A stretch of 64,000 nucleotides of DNA from Tenacibaculum finnmarkense genomovar ulcerans (GTDB lineage: Bacteria; Bacteroidota; Bacteroidia; Flavobacteriales; Flavobacteriaceae), in NCBI RefSeq assembly GCF_900239495.1, contig NZ_OENE01000015.1:110300-174299 (forward strand), in the 5' to 3' direction. The position numbers and the translations under genes are program-made. The notes under the pieces are model-generated. The model did no database searches. It was not told where the DNA came from and saw nothing but the letters and a program-made list of their open reading frames with translations. Positions 14,386 through 24,623 of the stretch are shown here, one piece after another; within the stretch, counting starts at the first letter, position 1; each line of letters starts with the position of its first letter.

Positions 14386-14880
14386 TTAATGTGTTTTATC
14401 TTTAACTTTTTTAGAAATACTCGACGCTTTAAAAACAGTGATTTTCCCTTTTTTATCAACAATTAAAAACCTCGGAATTGTTTTTAATTTTAAAAAATTA
14501 GCCAACGCCCCTTTTCCTTTTTTAGGAATGTAATAGTACGCGCCTTTTAACTTGTTATTTTTTTTAATATTTTCAAGCCCTCTTTTCCAATCAAAATAAG
14601 AATGATCTACCGATAAAAAAATATAATTTACCAATGGATTTTCGGCTTGAAACGCTATCACATCTTTAAAACTACGCTGACTAAAAGGGCAATAGGTTGC
14701 AAAAACTTGTATAAATTGAGCTTGTCCTCTATTTTTATCAAAAATTTCTTTTAGCGTAATCGAATCTCTGCTTGTAGTTACTAATTTTTCATTTAAAGCT
14801 TGCCCTGTAAAAACTTTAGGCTGAAAAACAGCACAACTTTGCAATACTAAAAAGGCTATCAAACATAAAAAATAGTTCAT
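14386..14880 (-). CDS. TlpA-like lipoprotein, paralog C with degenerate CPFS site
   Basis: 164 residues. Lipobox LQSC (Cys16). The thioredoxin fold is intact (FIQVFATYCPFSQRSF at 56-71, YIFLSVDHSYFDWKRG, KTIPRFLIVDKKGKI), but the active site is C64-P-F-S67, so the resolving Cys is Ser. It may work as a monothiol (glutaredoxin- or peroxidase-like), or as a non-redox binding protein. It abuts the ABC permease gene (2 bases) and precedes paralog B. Confidence 0.8.
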   Translation of the reverse strand: MNYFLCLIAFLVLQSCAVFQPKVFTGQALNEKLVTTSRDSITLKEIFDKNRGQAQFIQVFATYCPFSQRSFKDVIAFQAENPLVNYIFLSVDHSYFDWKRGLENIKKNNKLKGAYYYIPKKGKGALANFLKLKTIPRFLIVDKKGKITVFKASSISKKVKDKTH

Positions 14881-14881
14881 A

Positions 14882-15958
14882 TTAATTCAATTTAATTCGC
14901 GGATCTAACCAACTGTAAATAACATCTACCAATATATTAATACCTATAAATAAAGTTGCCACTACTAATACACTCCCCATAATTACAGGTAAATCAAGCG
15001 TATTTAAGGAGTTTACAATTTCTTTCCCTAAGCCGTTCCAATTAAAAATATACTCTACGAAAACCGCACCTGCTAACATCGAAGCAAACCATCCTGAAAT
15101 TGCTGTTACCACCGGATTTAACGAATTTTTTAAAGCGTGTTTTTTAAGCACTTGATACTTGGTTAATCCTTTTGCGTTTGCGGTTCGTATATAATCTTGA
15201 TTTAAGGTTTCTAATAATGAGTTTCGCATTAATTGAATAACTACCGCCAACGGACGAACTCCTAAAACAATGGCTGGTAATAGTAAATTTTTCCATTGCA
15301 TACGTATTTCTTCGCCAAAATCATCAACTTCGTATAAACTTCCTGTCATTTCTAAGCCCGTAAATTCATGCAGTACAAACCCAAAAAACCACGCTACTAA
15401 AATTGCCGAGAAAAACGAAGGAACACTCATCCCTAAAGTACTTAATATAGCAATTATTTTATCAAAAAAAGTATCTTTATATAAAGCAGATAAAATTCCT
15501 AAAAATATTCCTAAAAATAATGCAATTGCAATGGCAAAAATAGCTAAAACAGCGGTGTTTGGTAAGGTTTCAGCAATTACTTCGGATACATTTTTACCGT
15601 TTTTTTGAAATGACTGCCTTAAATACGGGTATTTAAGTACCAAATTTACAGAGCTTATGCCTATTATTTTTTGAAACGTATATTTTCCTTCGGATAAAAA
15701 AGTATAATCTTCCTCTTTATTACTGTGTAACGATAACGGCGAAACATCGTTTAAATAATATAAATATTGCGTAAAAATAGGTTTATCAAAACCGTATTTT
15801 TTTCTGATATTCTCAAGCTGTTCGGTGTCTTCTCGTTGGTCTAACATCATTCTTGCTGGGTCGCCAGGCAATACGTTAAACAGAAAGAAAATTACCGTAA
15901 CTACACCAAAAAGTGTTAAAAATCCGTAGAAAAATTTATTGATTACATATTGAAACAT
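14882..15958 (-). CDS. ABC transporter permease, oligopeptide type (DppB-like)
   Basis: 358 residues from the ATG at 15958. About six membrane helices; the first follows MFQYVINKFFYGF and leads to the family signature VLPGDPARMMLDQR. The EAA loop that docks the ATPase reads RTANAKGLTKYQVLKKHAL. A periplasmic insertion of about 70 residues follows helix 1, normal for Bacteroidota members. The start at 15967 is rejected because the -7 box TATCTTTG (15965-15972) covers it. No second permease, ATPase or binding protein is adjacent. Substrate unknown. Confidence 0.88.
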   Translation of the reverse strand: MFQYVINKFFYGFLTLFGVVTVIFFLFNVLPGDPARMMLDQREDTEQLENIRKKYGFDKPIFTQYLYYLNDVSPLSLHSNKEEDYTFLSEGKYTFQKIIGISSVNLVLKYPYLRQSFQKNGKNVSEVIAETLPNTAVLAIFAIAIALFLGIFLGILSALYKDTFFDKIIAILSTLGMSVPSFFSAILVAWFFGFVLHEFTGLEMTGSLYEVDDFGEEIRMQWKNLLLPAIVLGVRPLAVVIQLMRNSLLETLNQDYIRTANAKGLTKYQVLKKHALKNSLNPVVTAISGWFASMLAGAVFVEYIFNWNGLGKEIVNSLNTLDLPVIMGSVLVVATLFIGINILVDVIYSWLDPRIKLN

Positions 15959-15964
15959 ATCTAA

Positions 15965-16001
15965 CAAAGATAATGGAAAGTCTTAAAAAAGTGTACTTTT
16001 G
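15965..16001. promoter_or_regulatory. divergent -7 boxes of the ABC permease and pyrF
   Basis: Minus strand: TATCTTTG (complement of 15965-15972), only 6 bases before the ATG at 15958, implying a leaderless or nearly leaderless mRNA. Plus strand: TACTTTTG at 15994-16001, 21 bases before the pyrF ATG at 16022. Neither has a TTG at the ideal distance. Confidence 0.5.
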
Positions 16002-16021
16002 CTTAACTTTTACAACAACAC

Positions 16022-16849
16022 ATGACTACACAAGAATTAGTTACGCAAATTAACAAAAAGAAATCGTTTTTATGCATCGGTTTAGATGTCGATTTAACTA
16101 AAATCCCTACCCATTTATTAAAGGAAGAAGATCCTATTTTTGCCTTCAATAAAGCGATTATTGACGCTACACATCATTTATGTGTTTCTTATAAGCCAAA
16201 CACGGCTTTTTATGAAGCTTACGGTATAAAAGGTTGGAAATCTTTAGAAAAAACAATTAAATACCTCAACGAAAAACATCCTGAAATTTTTACTATTGCC
16301 GATGCCAAACGTGGTGATATTGGCAATACCTCAACCATGTATGCTAAAGCTTTTTTTGAAGATTTAGCCTTCGATTCAGTAACGGTTGCGCCTTATATGG
16401 GAAAAGATTCTGTTGAGCCTTTTTTAGCTTTTGATGATAAACACACCATCATGTTGGCGCTAACTTCTAACCAAGGAGCGTTTGATTTTCAAACAAAAAT
16501 GATAGGAGAAACAGATAAAAAAGAAGTTTACAAACAGGTTTTAGAAACGTCTAAAGACTGGGAAAATTCAGAAAACTTAATGTACGTTGTTGGAGCTACC
16601 AAAGCGGAATATTTTACAGAAATACGCAAAATTGTACCTGACAGTTTTTTATTAGTTCCAGGGGTTGGAGCGCAAGGTGGTAATTTACAAGATGTTTGCA
16701 AATACGGAATGAACAAAAACGTTGGTTTATTAATTAATTCATCTAGAGGAATTATTTATGCTTCGGATAAAGAAGATTTTGCGCAGGCTGCTGCTAAAAA
16801 TGCCGAAGTTTTACAAGAGCAGATGAAGGATATTTTAAATACTTTATAA
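16022..16849 (+). CDS. pyrF: orotidine 5'-phosphate decarboxylase (subfamily 2)
   Basis: 275 residues. It converts orotidine monophosphate to UMP, the last step of pyrimidine synthesis. The catalytic Asp/Lys network is in the pattern [13 protein letters not shown] (about 95-107); [10 protein letters not shown] lies near the N-terminus and VPGVGAQGG binds phosphate. The length and [10 protein letters not shown] pattern are those of the longer subfamily 2 enzymes. A bidirectional terminator (16893-16922) follows. Confidence 0.96.
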   Translation: MTTQELVTQINKKKSFLCIGLDVDLTKIPTHLLKEEDPIFAFNKAIIDATHHLCVSYKPNTAFYEAYGIKGWKSLEKTIKYLNEKHPEIFTIADAKRGDIGNTSTMYAKAFFEDLAFDSVTVAPYMGKDSVEPFLAFDDKHTIMLALTSNQGAFDFQTKMIGETDKKEVYKQVLETSKDWENSENLMYVVGATKAEYFTEIRKIVPDSFLLVPGVGAQGGNLQDVCKYGMNKNVGLLINSSRGIIYASDKEDFAQAAAKNAEVLQEQMKDILNTL

Positions 16850-16892
16850 AATATATTTGATACAAATAGCTTACTATTTGAATTAAAAACAA

Positions 16893-16922
16893 AAAAAGCA
16901 CTCAATAAATTGAGTGCTTTTT
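16893..16922. terminator. bidirectional terminator between pyrF and susD-like genes
   Basis: AAAAAGCACTCA (16893-16904) and TGAGTGCTTTTT (16911-16922) are exact reverse complements around ATAAAT. They serve the converging genes. Confidence 0.85.
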
Positions 16923-16942
16923 CGTTTTATAGTATAAACCTA

Positions 16943-18412
16943 TTAGTTTATGAAAGGATTGTTTTGAATTTCTGATTGTGGAATTTCAAAAGTTAATCTC
17001 TCATCGTTATAAGGAATTTCTTTTCCTACTAAACTTAAGTGATTATCACCTCTTTTAATAGTTGCCTTATTACGTTTCATTGCTAAGTAACTTTTCCCTT
17101 CACCCCAAAGCTCTACACGAGTCTGGAAATAAATTTCATCTAAAAGAGCTTTTCCTGATAAAGCATCAATATAAGAAGCATCTGGCATTCTTTTACTAAC
17201 GATAGCTTTTAATCTGTCTTTAGCTAAAGTTTCGTTTCCTGTTTTTGCTGCCATCTCTGCACTTAATAAATAGATTTCACTAATTCTCATGAAAACATAA
17301 TCAGTAGTTACTACTTGCTGACCTCCAATTTTTTTATCTTGGTGATAAAATTTATTGTTAGGTATTAAGTGATTTGAAGTTCCTTTATTATCGTTAAACT
17401 GTGTTTTACGAATATCGGTAGCATCAATTGCATCATATAAATCTTGGTCAATTGATTTTTTATCACCTGCCCATTGGTAGCTGTAACTATAAACATCCAT
17501 TTGCCCCCACCAAGATACTAAACCGAAGTCCATATCTGTAGTAAGATCGGCACCCCAGATCCATCCGTTAATATTTACATCGTCAAAACCTCCAACAACT
17601 TCATCTTTAGACATTACATTAAAACCTCCAGTGTTTACCACTTCGTTTAATAATGCTAACGATTTTGCATTTGATTCCGTAGTGTTCATTGCTCCGTAAA
17701 CGTATGCTAATAAACCTTTAGCTACTTCGCTATTTACTTGATTTTTAGTTTCTCTTACAAAACCGTTTAATAAAGTAATTGACGATTCTAAATCGCTAAT
17801 CATTTGCTCATACACTTCTTTAGTTGTGTTTTGTGCTACGTTTGGCGTTTCAGGGTTTGTATAAATAGGTAAAACCTTCGTACTAGGGTTGTACTCTTTT
17901 ATATAATATTGACTTAAATAAAAGTACGCATAAGCTCTTAATGCTTTTGCTTGCCCAAGTGCATATTTAGCTTCTACACTTTTTGGCGCATCACCTAAAC
18001 CGTTGATAATTAAATTAGCAGCTCTTACAATTCTGTAGTAATATCTCCAAGGCTTGTAATTAGTGTTGTTTGTATAATCAACTGTTGCCTCTAAGGTTGT
18101 AAGTTTTCTGTAATATCCGTATGAACTTAATGATAAAGCCATATCTCCAGATAACATATCACTATAGATATCATATCCTTTTTGACCAATATCATCATGC
18201 CCTTGAGTACCACCTGTACCAGTATTAATCATTGTAGAATAAACTCCACTAAGTGTAGCGTCTAATACATCAGGATTAAGATTACCTGAAATTCCAAAAT
18301 CTTCTACGTTAATAAATCCTGTAGGTGATTTTTCTAAGAAATCATTACCACATCCAACAGATATCGTTAAGATAGCTACTGCTGCAATAGATTTTAATAT
18401 TGTTTTTTTCAT
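16943..18412 (-). CDS. RagB/SusD family outer-membrane nutrient-binding lipoprotein
   Basis: 489 residues. Signal peptide with lipobox SVGC (Cys21), then the SusD fold: N-terminal TPR-like helices (NDFLEKSPTGFINVEDF, YKPWRYYYRIVRAANLI, YALGQAKALRAYAYF) and the C-terminal RagB/SusD domain (RVELWGEGKSYLAMKR). SusD-like proteins sit on the cell surface as a lid on the SusC channel and bind glycan or peptide. It lies 20 bases downstream of the SusC gene. The substrate cannot be told; no glycoside hydrolase or peptidase is nearby. Confidence 0.93.
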   Translation of the reverse strand: MKKTILKSIAAVAILTISVGCGNDFLEKSPTGFINVEDFGISGNLNPDVLDATLSGVYSTMINTGTGGTQGHDDIGQKGYDIYSDMLSGDMALSLSSYGYYRKLTTLEATVDYTNNTNYKPWRYYYRIVRAANLIINGLGDAPKSVEAKYALGQAKALRAYAYFYLSQYYIKEYNPSTKVLPIYTNPETPNVAQNTTKEVYEQMISDLESSITLLNGFVRETKNQVNSEVAKGLLAYVYGAMNTTESNAKSLALLNEVVNTGGFNVMSKDEVVGGFDDVNINGWIWGADLTTDMDFGLVSWWGQMDVYSYSYQWAGDKKSIDQDLYDAIDATDIRKTQFNDNKGTSNHLIPNNKFYHQDKKIGGQQVVTTDYVFMRISEIYLLSAEMAAKTGNETLAKDRLKAIVSKRMPDASYIDALSGKALLDEIYFQTRVELWGEGKSYLAMKRNKATIKRGDNHLSLVGKEIPYNDERLTFEIPQSEIQNNPFIN

Positions 18413-18432
18413 CTTTTTTAAATTTTCAGTGA

Positions 18433-21400
18433 TTAAAATTTAATTCTTACTCCTAAAGCAAATGTTGTTAAAGGAGAATATCTGTATTGATCTGAAGAAC
18501 CAGTTTCTGAAGTTGCTGGATTAAATCCATCTCTTTTACTTAATAAAAATAAGTTATCTCCAGAAGCATATAAGTTTACGCTACCTAAACCTGCTTTTTT
18601 AATGTATTGTACAGGAATTGTATATCCTACTCTTATATTATTTAACGCTAAGTAATCTGTAGATGTTAAAAATCTGGTAGAAGAACTTGTAACAGCAGTA
18701 ACTTCGTTACTATATAATCTAGGAACATTTGTAATGTCACCTTTCTTTTGCCATCTGTCTCTCATATCAGTAGACCAGTTGTTACCTCCAACTTGACCGT
18801 TCGACATTAAATTTGCATAGGCACCATCATAAGCATAACCTCCTAAGCTATATGCAAATTGAGAACTAATATCAAAATCATGAATTTTAGCAGATAATCT
18901 GAAAGCTCCTCTTACCGTAGGAATTGCCGATTTACCTACATATTTCTGTGTAGCTTGCGCATATACTTTAGTAGTTCCTTGTGATATTTTAGCATCTGGG
19001 TTATCGGCTAAAAACTTATTGTAGTTTTTAATTTCTTCTCCCTTATCAAAAGCATCATTTTTGTTAGCATCTACATAGTTTACATTCCACATTGCAGCAC
19101 CGTCGTTAGCATCAACACCAGCCCATTCTCTCATGTAGTAATCAAATAATGAATGTCCTTTTGAACGTCCGTAGTTACCAGCTTGATCTAATAACTTAGC
19201 CTTTCCTGTTGACGGGTCAATAGGCATTTGCGTTAATTCATTCTTTAAAAACTCTCCGTTTAAAGAAACATCGAACGTATAGTTTTTCTTATTAATAATA
19301 TGCGTAGTAATATCAAATTCAAAACCAGCATTTTTTAATTTACCATCATTTACAGTTTCTAAAGCATCTCCTAAAGAAGGCCCTAAACGTCTGTCAAAAA
19401 TTAAATCTTCTGTATTTTTAACGTAGTAGTCAAAAGAAGCATCAACTAAGTTATCAAACAAAGTAAACTCAACACCTGTTTGAAACATTTTAGAAGTTTC
19501 CCAAGTTAATTCAGCATTTTGTCTTGCACGTACAGGAAGTGAAATTTGCCCTCCTAAGTTTTCAATATTATATCCGTTTTGCCCAGCATAAAGATCACTT
19601 AATCTTGAACCGATAGATTGATCACCTAAAATACCATAACTTACTTTTACTTTAAGATTGTTTACAAACTCAACATCGTTCATAAAGTTTTCTTTAGTTA
19701 CAATCCATGAACCACCGATAGAACCGAAAGTACCCCATTTATTGTTTTTAAATCTTGATGTACCATCTCTTCTTACAGAGGTAGTAAAAAAGTATTTACC
19801 ATCATAATTATAGTTTGCCTGCCCAAAGAAACTTTCAATAGCTGTTTCTTCTCTATATCCTGTTGATTTACCAGCAGTTTCTACATAGTTTGTAGGATCA
19901 TCTAAACCATTATTAAGGTTTACAACTCTTTTTACATCAGTATAACCTCTTTGTCTTTTCCATTGATTAGACTCATGCGCTGCGATAAAATCAACTTTAT
20001 GATCACCAAAAGAAGTATTATACTTAAACATGTTTAAGAAGTTTTGCGTAACCGCATACCTGTTTTGTTTAAATAAACGACCTTTAGTATCTGCTCCAGC
20101 TGCCGATCCGTAGAAAGGGTTTTGAATATTATTATGAATATAACTATAATATTGAGCTCCATATCTAGACTCAAAACTTAAGTTTTCTGCTAATTGAAAG
20201 TTAAAAGAAAAATTAGCATTTAACGAATGTCTTTCTGACCTTTTTAAGTTATACTTAGCATTTGCAATTGAGTTTGTTAAAGCTCCAAAACCACGTCCTG
20301 CATCTCCAAAATCGTAAATATGACCTCCATAAATAGGATCATCAATTTTTTTACCATTGGTATCTCTAGTAAATAATGGGTAAATTGAAGGAATATTATC
20401 AACAAACCAAAAAACACTTCCTGAATCTTCAGACTGTCCGTTTGAAGTCGTTTTTCCAAAAGTATATCCTAAATTAACACTTGCTTTTAACCAATCAGTT
20501 GGGTTATGTGTTAAGTTTAAACGAGAAGTATATCTTTTATAATCTGAATTAAGTACATATCCTTTATCTTCTAAATAACCAAAAGAAGAAAAGTATTTTG
20601 TTTTATCATCACCACCACTCATTTTTAAGTTTGCCTCTGTTCTAATAGAAGTTTGGAAACCATAATCAGCCCAGTTTTCTGGCGTGTATTTTCTAGCAAC
20701 ACCTGCTCTAACTTTTCCTGTAGCAGGATCAATTAATTTAGAAACATCAGAAACATTCCATAAGTTATAAGCACTGTTAACCCCTTTTCCTGAAAAAAGA
20801 TTCGCATTTGCATACGCAGTTGCATCAGCTTCACCATTAAAATCTCCTTTATTTCTCATTGCTTCCCAAGAAAGACCAATGTATTCTTCTGGTGATTTAA
20901 TAGTGCTATATCTTGCTAAATTGCTAAAGTTAACACCTGTTTTAACATCAAGTTCAATTGATGAAACACCATTTTTACCTGATTTTGTTGTAATTAAAAC
21001 AACTCCATTGCCCCTCTAGAACCATAAATTGCAGTTGCCGTAGCATCTTTTAATATCGTTGTAGATGCAATATCAGATGGGTTAATCGTATTAAGTGCTC
21101 CGTCAAAAGGAACGCCATCAACCACAAATAAAGGATCTCTGTTTCCGTTTACAGAACCAAAACCTCTAATTCTAATTGTTGCCGATGCTCCTGGCTGACC
21201 AGAAGAATTTATAACCTGTACCCCTGCAGCTTCACCCGCTAAAGCTTGTGAAATATTTGAAACACTTTTTGCCGCTAATACTTCAGCCTTTACAACTTTT
21301 GCAGTACCTGTAAATGCCGATTTAGTTGATGTTCCATACCCAACAACAACAACCTCTTCTAATACATTTGCATCTTCTTGCATTATTACGTTAATCGTAG

Positions 21401-21665
21401 TTTTTGCACCTACTAATTTCGTAACATTTTGCATACCTACAAAGCTAAACACTAAGTGCTGCCCTGCTGATGCTTTTACAGTATATGTACCATCAAAGTC
21501 AGTTTCAGCACCTGTTACTGTACCTTTTATTACAACATTAACTCCTGGTAATGGACCAGCACTATCTGACACAGTACCTGTAATCATCTTTTGTTGTGCA
21601 GTTACATTTACTAGGAAACCTAGGAAAAATAAAATACACAATACGTTTTTGTAACGTGGATTCAT
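18433..21665 (-). pseudogene. SusC/RagA TonB-dependent transporter broken by a one-base deletion
   Basis: The reading frame starts at 21665 with a signal peptide, a carboxypeptidase-like beta domain (about 25-110), the TonB box-like segment VVVVGYGT and the plug (about 115-220). It stops at 20994 after SRGAMELF. In the next frame the expected plug sequence VLITTKSGKNGV continues without interruption to a full barrel ending LTTFALGVRIKF at 18433. The universal SRGANGVVLITTKSG motif would be restored by one extra base near 21008 (GCAATGG instead of GCAAATGG). The two parts together give about 1,077 codons, a normal SusC length. It pairs with the SusD-like gene. It is either a real inactivation or a sequencing error. 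Confidence 0.9.
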
Positions 21666-21863
21666 AAAATATTTAATTTTAATTATTATTGGATGTAAAT
21701 TTAAAGGCTATAGTTACTCCTTAACAAGCTTTTGAAGCTAAACACCGCTATTTTGATGTGAAAAACCTTTAAAAAGCGGTTAACAACTGTTTCAAAACCA
21801 AAAAAAATGTTAATTTTTAACAATAAATTGGTATTTTAGTATCGGAATTACGAACTCATTGTT

Positions 21864-21871
21864 TAAATTTG
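21864..21871 (+). promoter_or_regulatory. -7 box of the LytTR regulator gene
   Basis: TAAATTTG matches TAnnTTTG, about 73 bases upstream of the ATG at 21945. No clear -33 element. Confidence 0.45.
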
Positions 21872-21944
21872 TGCCCTCAGTAGTCTATTGACCTATTTTT
21901 CAATAACTTTTACTGCTGATTTTTATAAAATATTTCCTCAAAAT

Positions 21945-22736
21945 ATGCAAAAATCTGTCCTAATTATCGATAGCGACCAACAAGCTATCAACAACTTAAA
22001 AGAACTATTAACTGAATTTGATTTTTTAAAAGTAATAGATCAATGTGCTACAGCTATTGAAGCTATTGATAAAATTAACACACTAAAACCCGATATTGTG
22101 TATCTTGATACACAGCTAAATGACAGCAGTGGTTTTGATATTATTGACAACATAACACTTTCTGAAAAACCTGTTTTTATTTTTACATCTTCCTCAAATA
22201 AAGATGCTTTAAAAGCCTTTGATTATGCTGCCTTTGATTATTTATTAAAACCCTTGAATAAAGCCCGTTTTTTTAATTCTATAGATAAATTAATAGCACG
22301 TAAAAAAATTGAAAATCGCTTTAGCCTTAAAAGTAACTTAAATGATATTTTAGATTTTATGAAAGAGAAATCTGAAGAAAAAACTAAAATAAACACCACT
22401 GTAAAAGGCACTAAAATCAATATAAAATCAGGTAATAAAGTAATTTTACTTGAAAGAAATATGATTAAATACATATCGGCTTCGGGTTACTACATTGAAA
22501 TTTTTACAACTGATAACCGTAAATTTTTACTACGAGAATCTTTATCGAGTATCATAAAACGATTAAACGCTAGTAACTTTATAAGAATACACCGTTCAAC
22601 AATTATCAATACTAATTTTATTGATGAAATTATTGCTTCTAATTACGGAGAAACTGATGTAAAAATAAATGACAATAAAACATTTCGTATCAGTAAAAGT
22701 TATAAAAAAGAATTTCAAGAAGTTATAGGATTTTAG
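21945..22736 (+). CDS. LytTR-family response regulator
   Basis: 263 residues from the ATG at 21945; a TTG at 21888 is not used because the receiver domain starts at MQKSVLIIDSD. The receiver (1-120) has acidic Asp10/Asp11, phosphoacceptor Asp55 (VYLDTQLND), Thr/Ser switch (FIFTSSSNKDA) and Lys104-like (FDYLLKPLNKA). The LytTR DNA-binding domain (about 150-263) has the pattern MIKYISASGYYIEIFT and FIRIHRSTIINTNFI. No histidine kinase is adjacent, so its sensor is elsewhere. It diverges from the SusC/SusD genes. Regulation of those genes is possible but unproven. Confidence 0.92.
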   Translation: MQKSVLIIDSDQQAINNLKELLTEFDFLKVIDQCATAIEAIDKINTLKPDIVYLDTQLNDSSGFDIIDNITLSEKPVFIFTSSSNKDALKAFDYAAFDYLLKPLNKARFFNSIDKLIARKKIENRFSLKSNLNDILDFMKEKSEEKTKINTTVKGTKINIKSGNKVILLERNMIKYISASGYYIEIFTTDNRKFLLRESLSSIIKRLNASNFIRIHRSTIINTNFIDEIIASNYGETDVKINDNKTFRISKSYKKEFQEVIGF

Positions 22737-22751
22737 AACCTATTTAAAAAG
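22734..22751. repeat. short copy of the AGAACCTATTTAAAA repeat end
   Basis: Starts in the LytTR stop codon and shares AGAACCTATTTAAAA with 37-51 and 1582-1596. It is probably the end of a decayed dispersed repeat. Confidence 0.5.
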
Positions 22752-22929
22752 CTAAAAATTTACTACAGTAATACCCTTTTTTTACACTCTTAAATACAAG
22801 ATATCAAATTAATTTAGAAGTCCCCCACTTTTACCCAAATTAAATAATATGTTCGTTTTTTCATAACGATACATAATCTACATCTATAATCTTACTGTTT
22901 TTAACTGAAAAACAGGTAAATAAATCACA

Positions 22930-22972
22930 AAAAAAACACCACATTAATTTTAAAAATCAACGAGGTGTTTAT
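22930..22972 (-). terminator. terminator of the DUF4197 gene
   Basis: On the minus strand AAACACC (complement of 22964-22970) pairs with GGTGTTT (complement of 22934-22940), with additional imperfect pairs in the A/T-rich loop, and runs into a T stretch. Confidence 0.55.
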
Positions 22973-23001
22973 AATTTTATTTTAAGCCTAATTTATATTT
23001 T

Positions 23002-23721
23002 TTAATACTTGTCTTGCAATGCAAATACCTGACGCAATAATGCAGTATTTCTCAATCCTGCTTTTTCACGAATTCCTTTTTCTTCTACAGCAATCATAGT
23101 AAAAACACCTTGTAAAGCTTGAGTTGTAACATAATCTGTTAAGTTTGGGTTTACTCTTTTTACAAAAGGAATACTATTATATCTATTGATTAAATTCGTC
23201 CAAATTTTATCAGCCCCTACTTTTGAAAATGATTTTTTAATCACCGGGTTAAATTTACTGTATAAAGCAGTAGTTGTTTTTCCTTTCAAATAAGAAGTTG
23301 CCGCGTTTTTATCTCCTAATAAAATAGTTTTTGCATCGTTAAAAGACATCTGTTTTACAGCATTTACAAAAATTGGCGTTGCCGTTTTAACAGCATCTTC
23401 GGCGGTGTTATTAATTGCTCTTAATCCTTGGTCGGCTAATTTACTTAAACCAATTTTACGCAAGCCTTTATCTACTTTTTTCAACTCTTCTGGCAAAGCA
23501 ATTCTTACCAATTGATTGTTGTAAAAACCATCTTTAGCAGTTAATTTTTTTACTTGATTTTTAATTCCGTTGTCTAAAGCCTGACGCAAACCATTTCCTA
23601 TTTGTTGTTGCGACAAACCACCACCAAGAGTTCCTTGTGGCAATTGGCTTACAACTTTTTGTAATTCGGCACAGCCTGTTAAAGAAAGTGCTAGTACTGC
23701 TACTGCTATAATTTTTTTCAT
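23002..23721 (-). CDS. DUF4197 domain lipoprotein
   Basis: 239 residues. Lipobox LTGC (Cys17), a Gln-rich linker, then the DUF4197 domain: GLRQALDNGIKNQVKKLTAKDGFY, IALPEELKKVDKGLRKIGL, and the closing ALQGVFTMIAVEEKGIREK. It is an alpha-helical periplasmic or outer-membrane lipoprotein family widespread in Bacteroidota and Proteobacteria, with no known activity. Followed by a terminator; monocistronic. Confidence 0.9.
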   Translation of the reverse strand: MKKIIAVAVLALSLTGCAELQKVVSQLPQGTLGGGLSQQQIGNGLRQALDNGIKNQVKKLTAKDGFYNNQLVRIALPEELKKVDKGLRKIGLSKLADQGLRAINNTAEDAVKTATPIFVNAVKQMSFNDAKTILLGDKNAATSYLKGKTTTALYSKFNPVIKKSFSKVGADKIWTNLINRYNSIPFVKRVNPNLTDYVTTQALQGVFTMIAVEEKGIREKAGLRNTALLRQVFALQDKY

Positions 23722-23795
23722 TTTTAATCTTTATTTTGTTTGGTTTCTATCTTTTAAGATACATTTTATTAGTAATCGTCACACTCTTTTCTATT

Positions 23796-23960
23796 CTACT
23801 TGAAGCTATCTGTTTTTTTATCATATCCAAAAGGACAATGTTTACAACCACTTTTACAGCAGTATCCACGCCTTAAATGATAGGCTTCTTTAAAAACCCG
23901 ATACCCTTGCTCGTTTACATAATACTCATCGGGAGTTGCTTTTAAAATTTCGTTTATCAT
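23796..23960 (-). CDS. DUF5522-type small Cys-rich protein (54 residues)
   Basis: 54 residues from ATG at 23960 to TAG at 23796-23798. The sequence has the pattern EYYVNEQGYRVFKEAYHLRRGYCCKSGCKHCPFGYDKK. The cluster CC-x3-C-x2-C is the hallmark of the DUF5522 family, small Bacteroidota proteins probably binding zinc or an Fe-S cluster. It is short and easily missed. It lies between the DUF4197 and DUF4136 genes on the same strand. Function unknown. Confidence 0.85.
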   Translation of the reverse strand: MINEILKATPDEYYVNEQGYRVFKEAYHLRRGYCCKSGCKHCPFGYDKKTDSFK

Positions 23961-24063
23961 AATTTATCGTACTGCAAATATCAAAAAAAGATACGTTAAT
24001 AAGAATGTTTTAGTTTCTTTAATTAACGCATCTTTTTATAAATATTATAAAGGTCTTAACTTT

Positions 24064-24612
24064 CTACTTTTTACTATTTTCTAGCGGATATTCAGCCAAT
24101 ATCTCTTTTACAAATTCTTTAATTCTAGCTTGCTTTCTTTCAGCACTACGACTACTTAATGCACCAGTACCAATACCCTGCCAAACCAAAGCTTTATTTT
24201 GAGCATCTAAAACATCAATAAATAAAGTTCCTTCTGTATATTGAGATACATTTATTCGATTCATGTTATTCAAGCCAATCATGCCATAATAATTTGGATA
24301 ATAAAACCCGCCATACATCCTATCATTAACATTAATTCGTTCTCTTGATTTTGTAAACAAACTCACTAAAACATCTGGTGAAGTTGATTTTGTCATACCT
24401 TTTGCTATTAATTCTTGTTCAATAGCACGCATAATACGTTTTTTATCTAAATCAGAAATAGCCGCTTTGTCAATTCCTTTTTTATAAAAAGCAAATGTTT
24501 TATAACTATTAAAATCAGCTTCTGTATCGTAATCGGTTGTTACTCTTACCGAACTGCACGAGGTTATCATTAAAGCGATAATTGGCAAAAAAAATAGGCT
24601 AGATAATTTCAT
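24064..24612 (-). CDS. DUF4136 domain lipoprotein
   Basis: 182 residues. Lipobox ITSC (Cys19), then the DUF4136 pattern: SVRVTTDYDTEADFNSYKTFAFY near the N-terminus, MRAIEQELIAKGMTKS, and EGTLFIDVLDAQNKALVWQGIG in the last third, with LAEYP at the end. This family of envelope lipoproteins has no assigned function. It begins 11 bases after hutU ends, so it may be transcribed with hut, though a functional link is unlikely. Confidence 0.88.
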   Translation of the reverse strand: MKLSSLFFLPIIALMITSCSSVRVTTDYDTEADFNSYKTFAFYKKGIDKAAISDLDKKRIMRAIEQELIAKGMTKSTSPDVLVSLFTKSRERINVNDRMYGGFYYPNYYGMIGLNNMNRINVSQYTEGTLFIDVLDAQNKALVWQGIGTGALSSRSAERKQARIKEFVKEILAEYPLENSKK

Positions 24613-24623
24613 TTTAGTAGGAT

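Noticed and set aside
14360..14462. Upstream N-terminal extension of TlpA-like paralog B
   Set aside because: It would overlap paralog C and add a Lys-rich stretch in front of a normal lipoprotein signal peptide.
21888..21944. TTG start for the LytTR regulator giving 19 extra residues
   Set aside because: The receiver domain begins at the ATG at 21945, and the extra residues match nothing.
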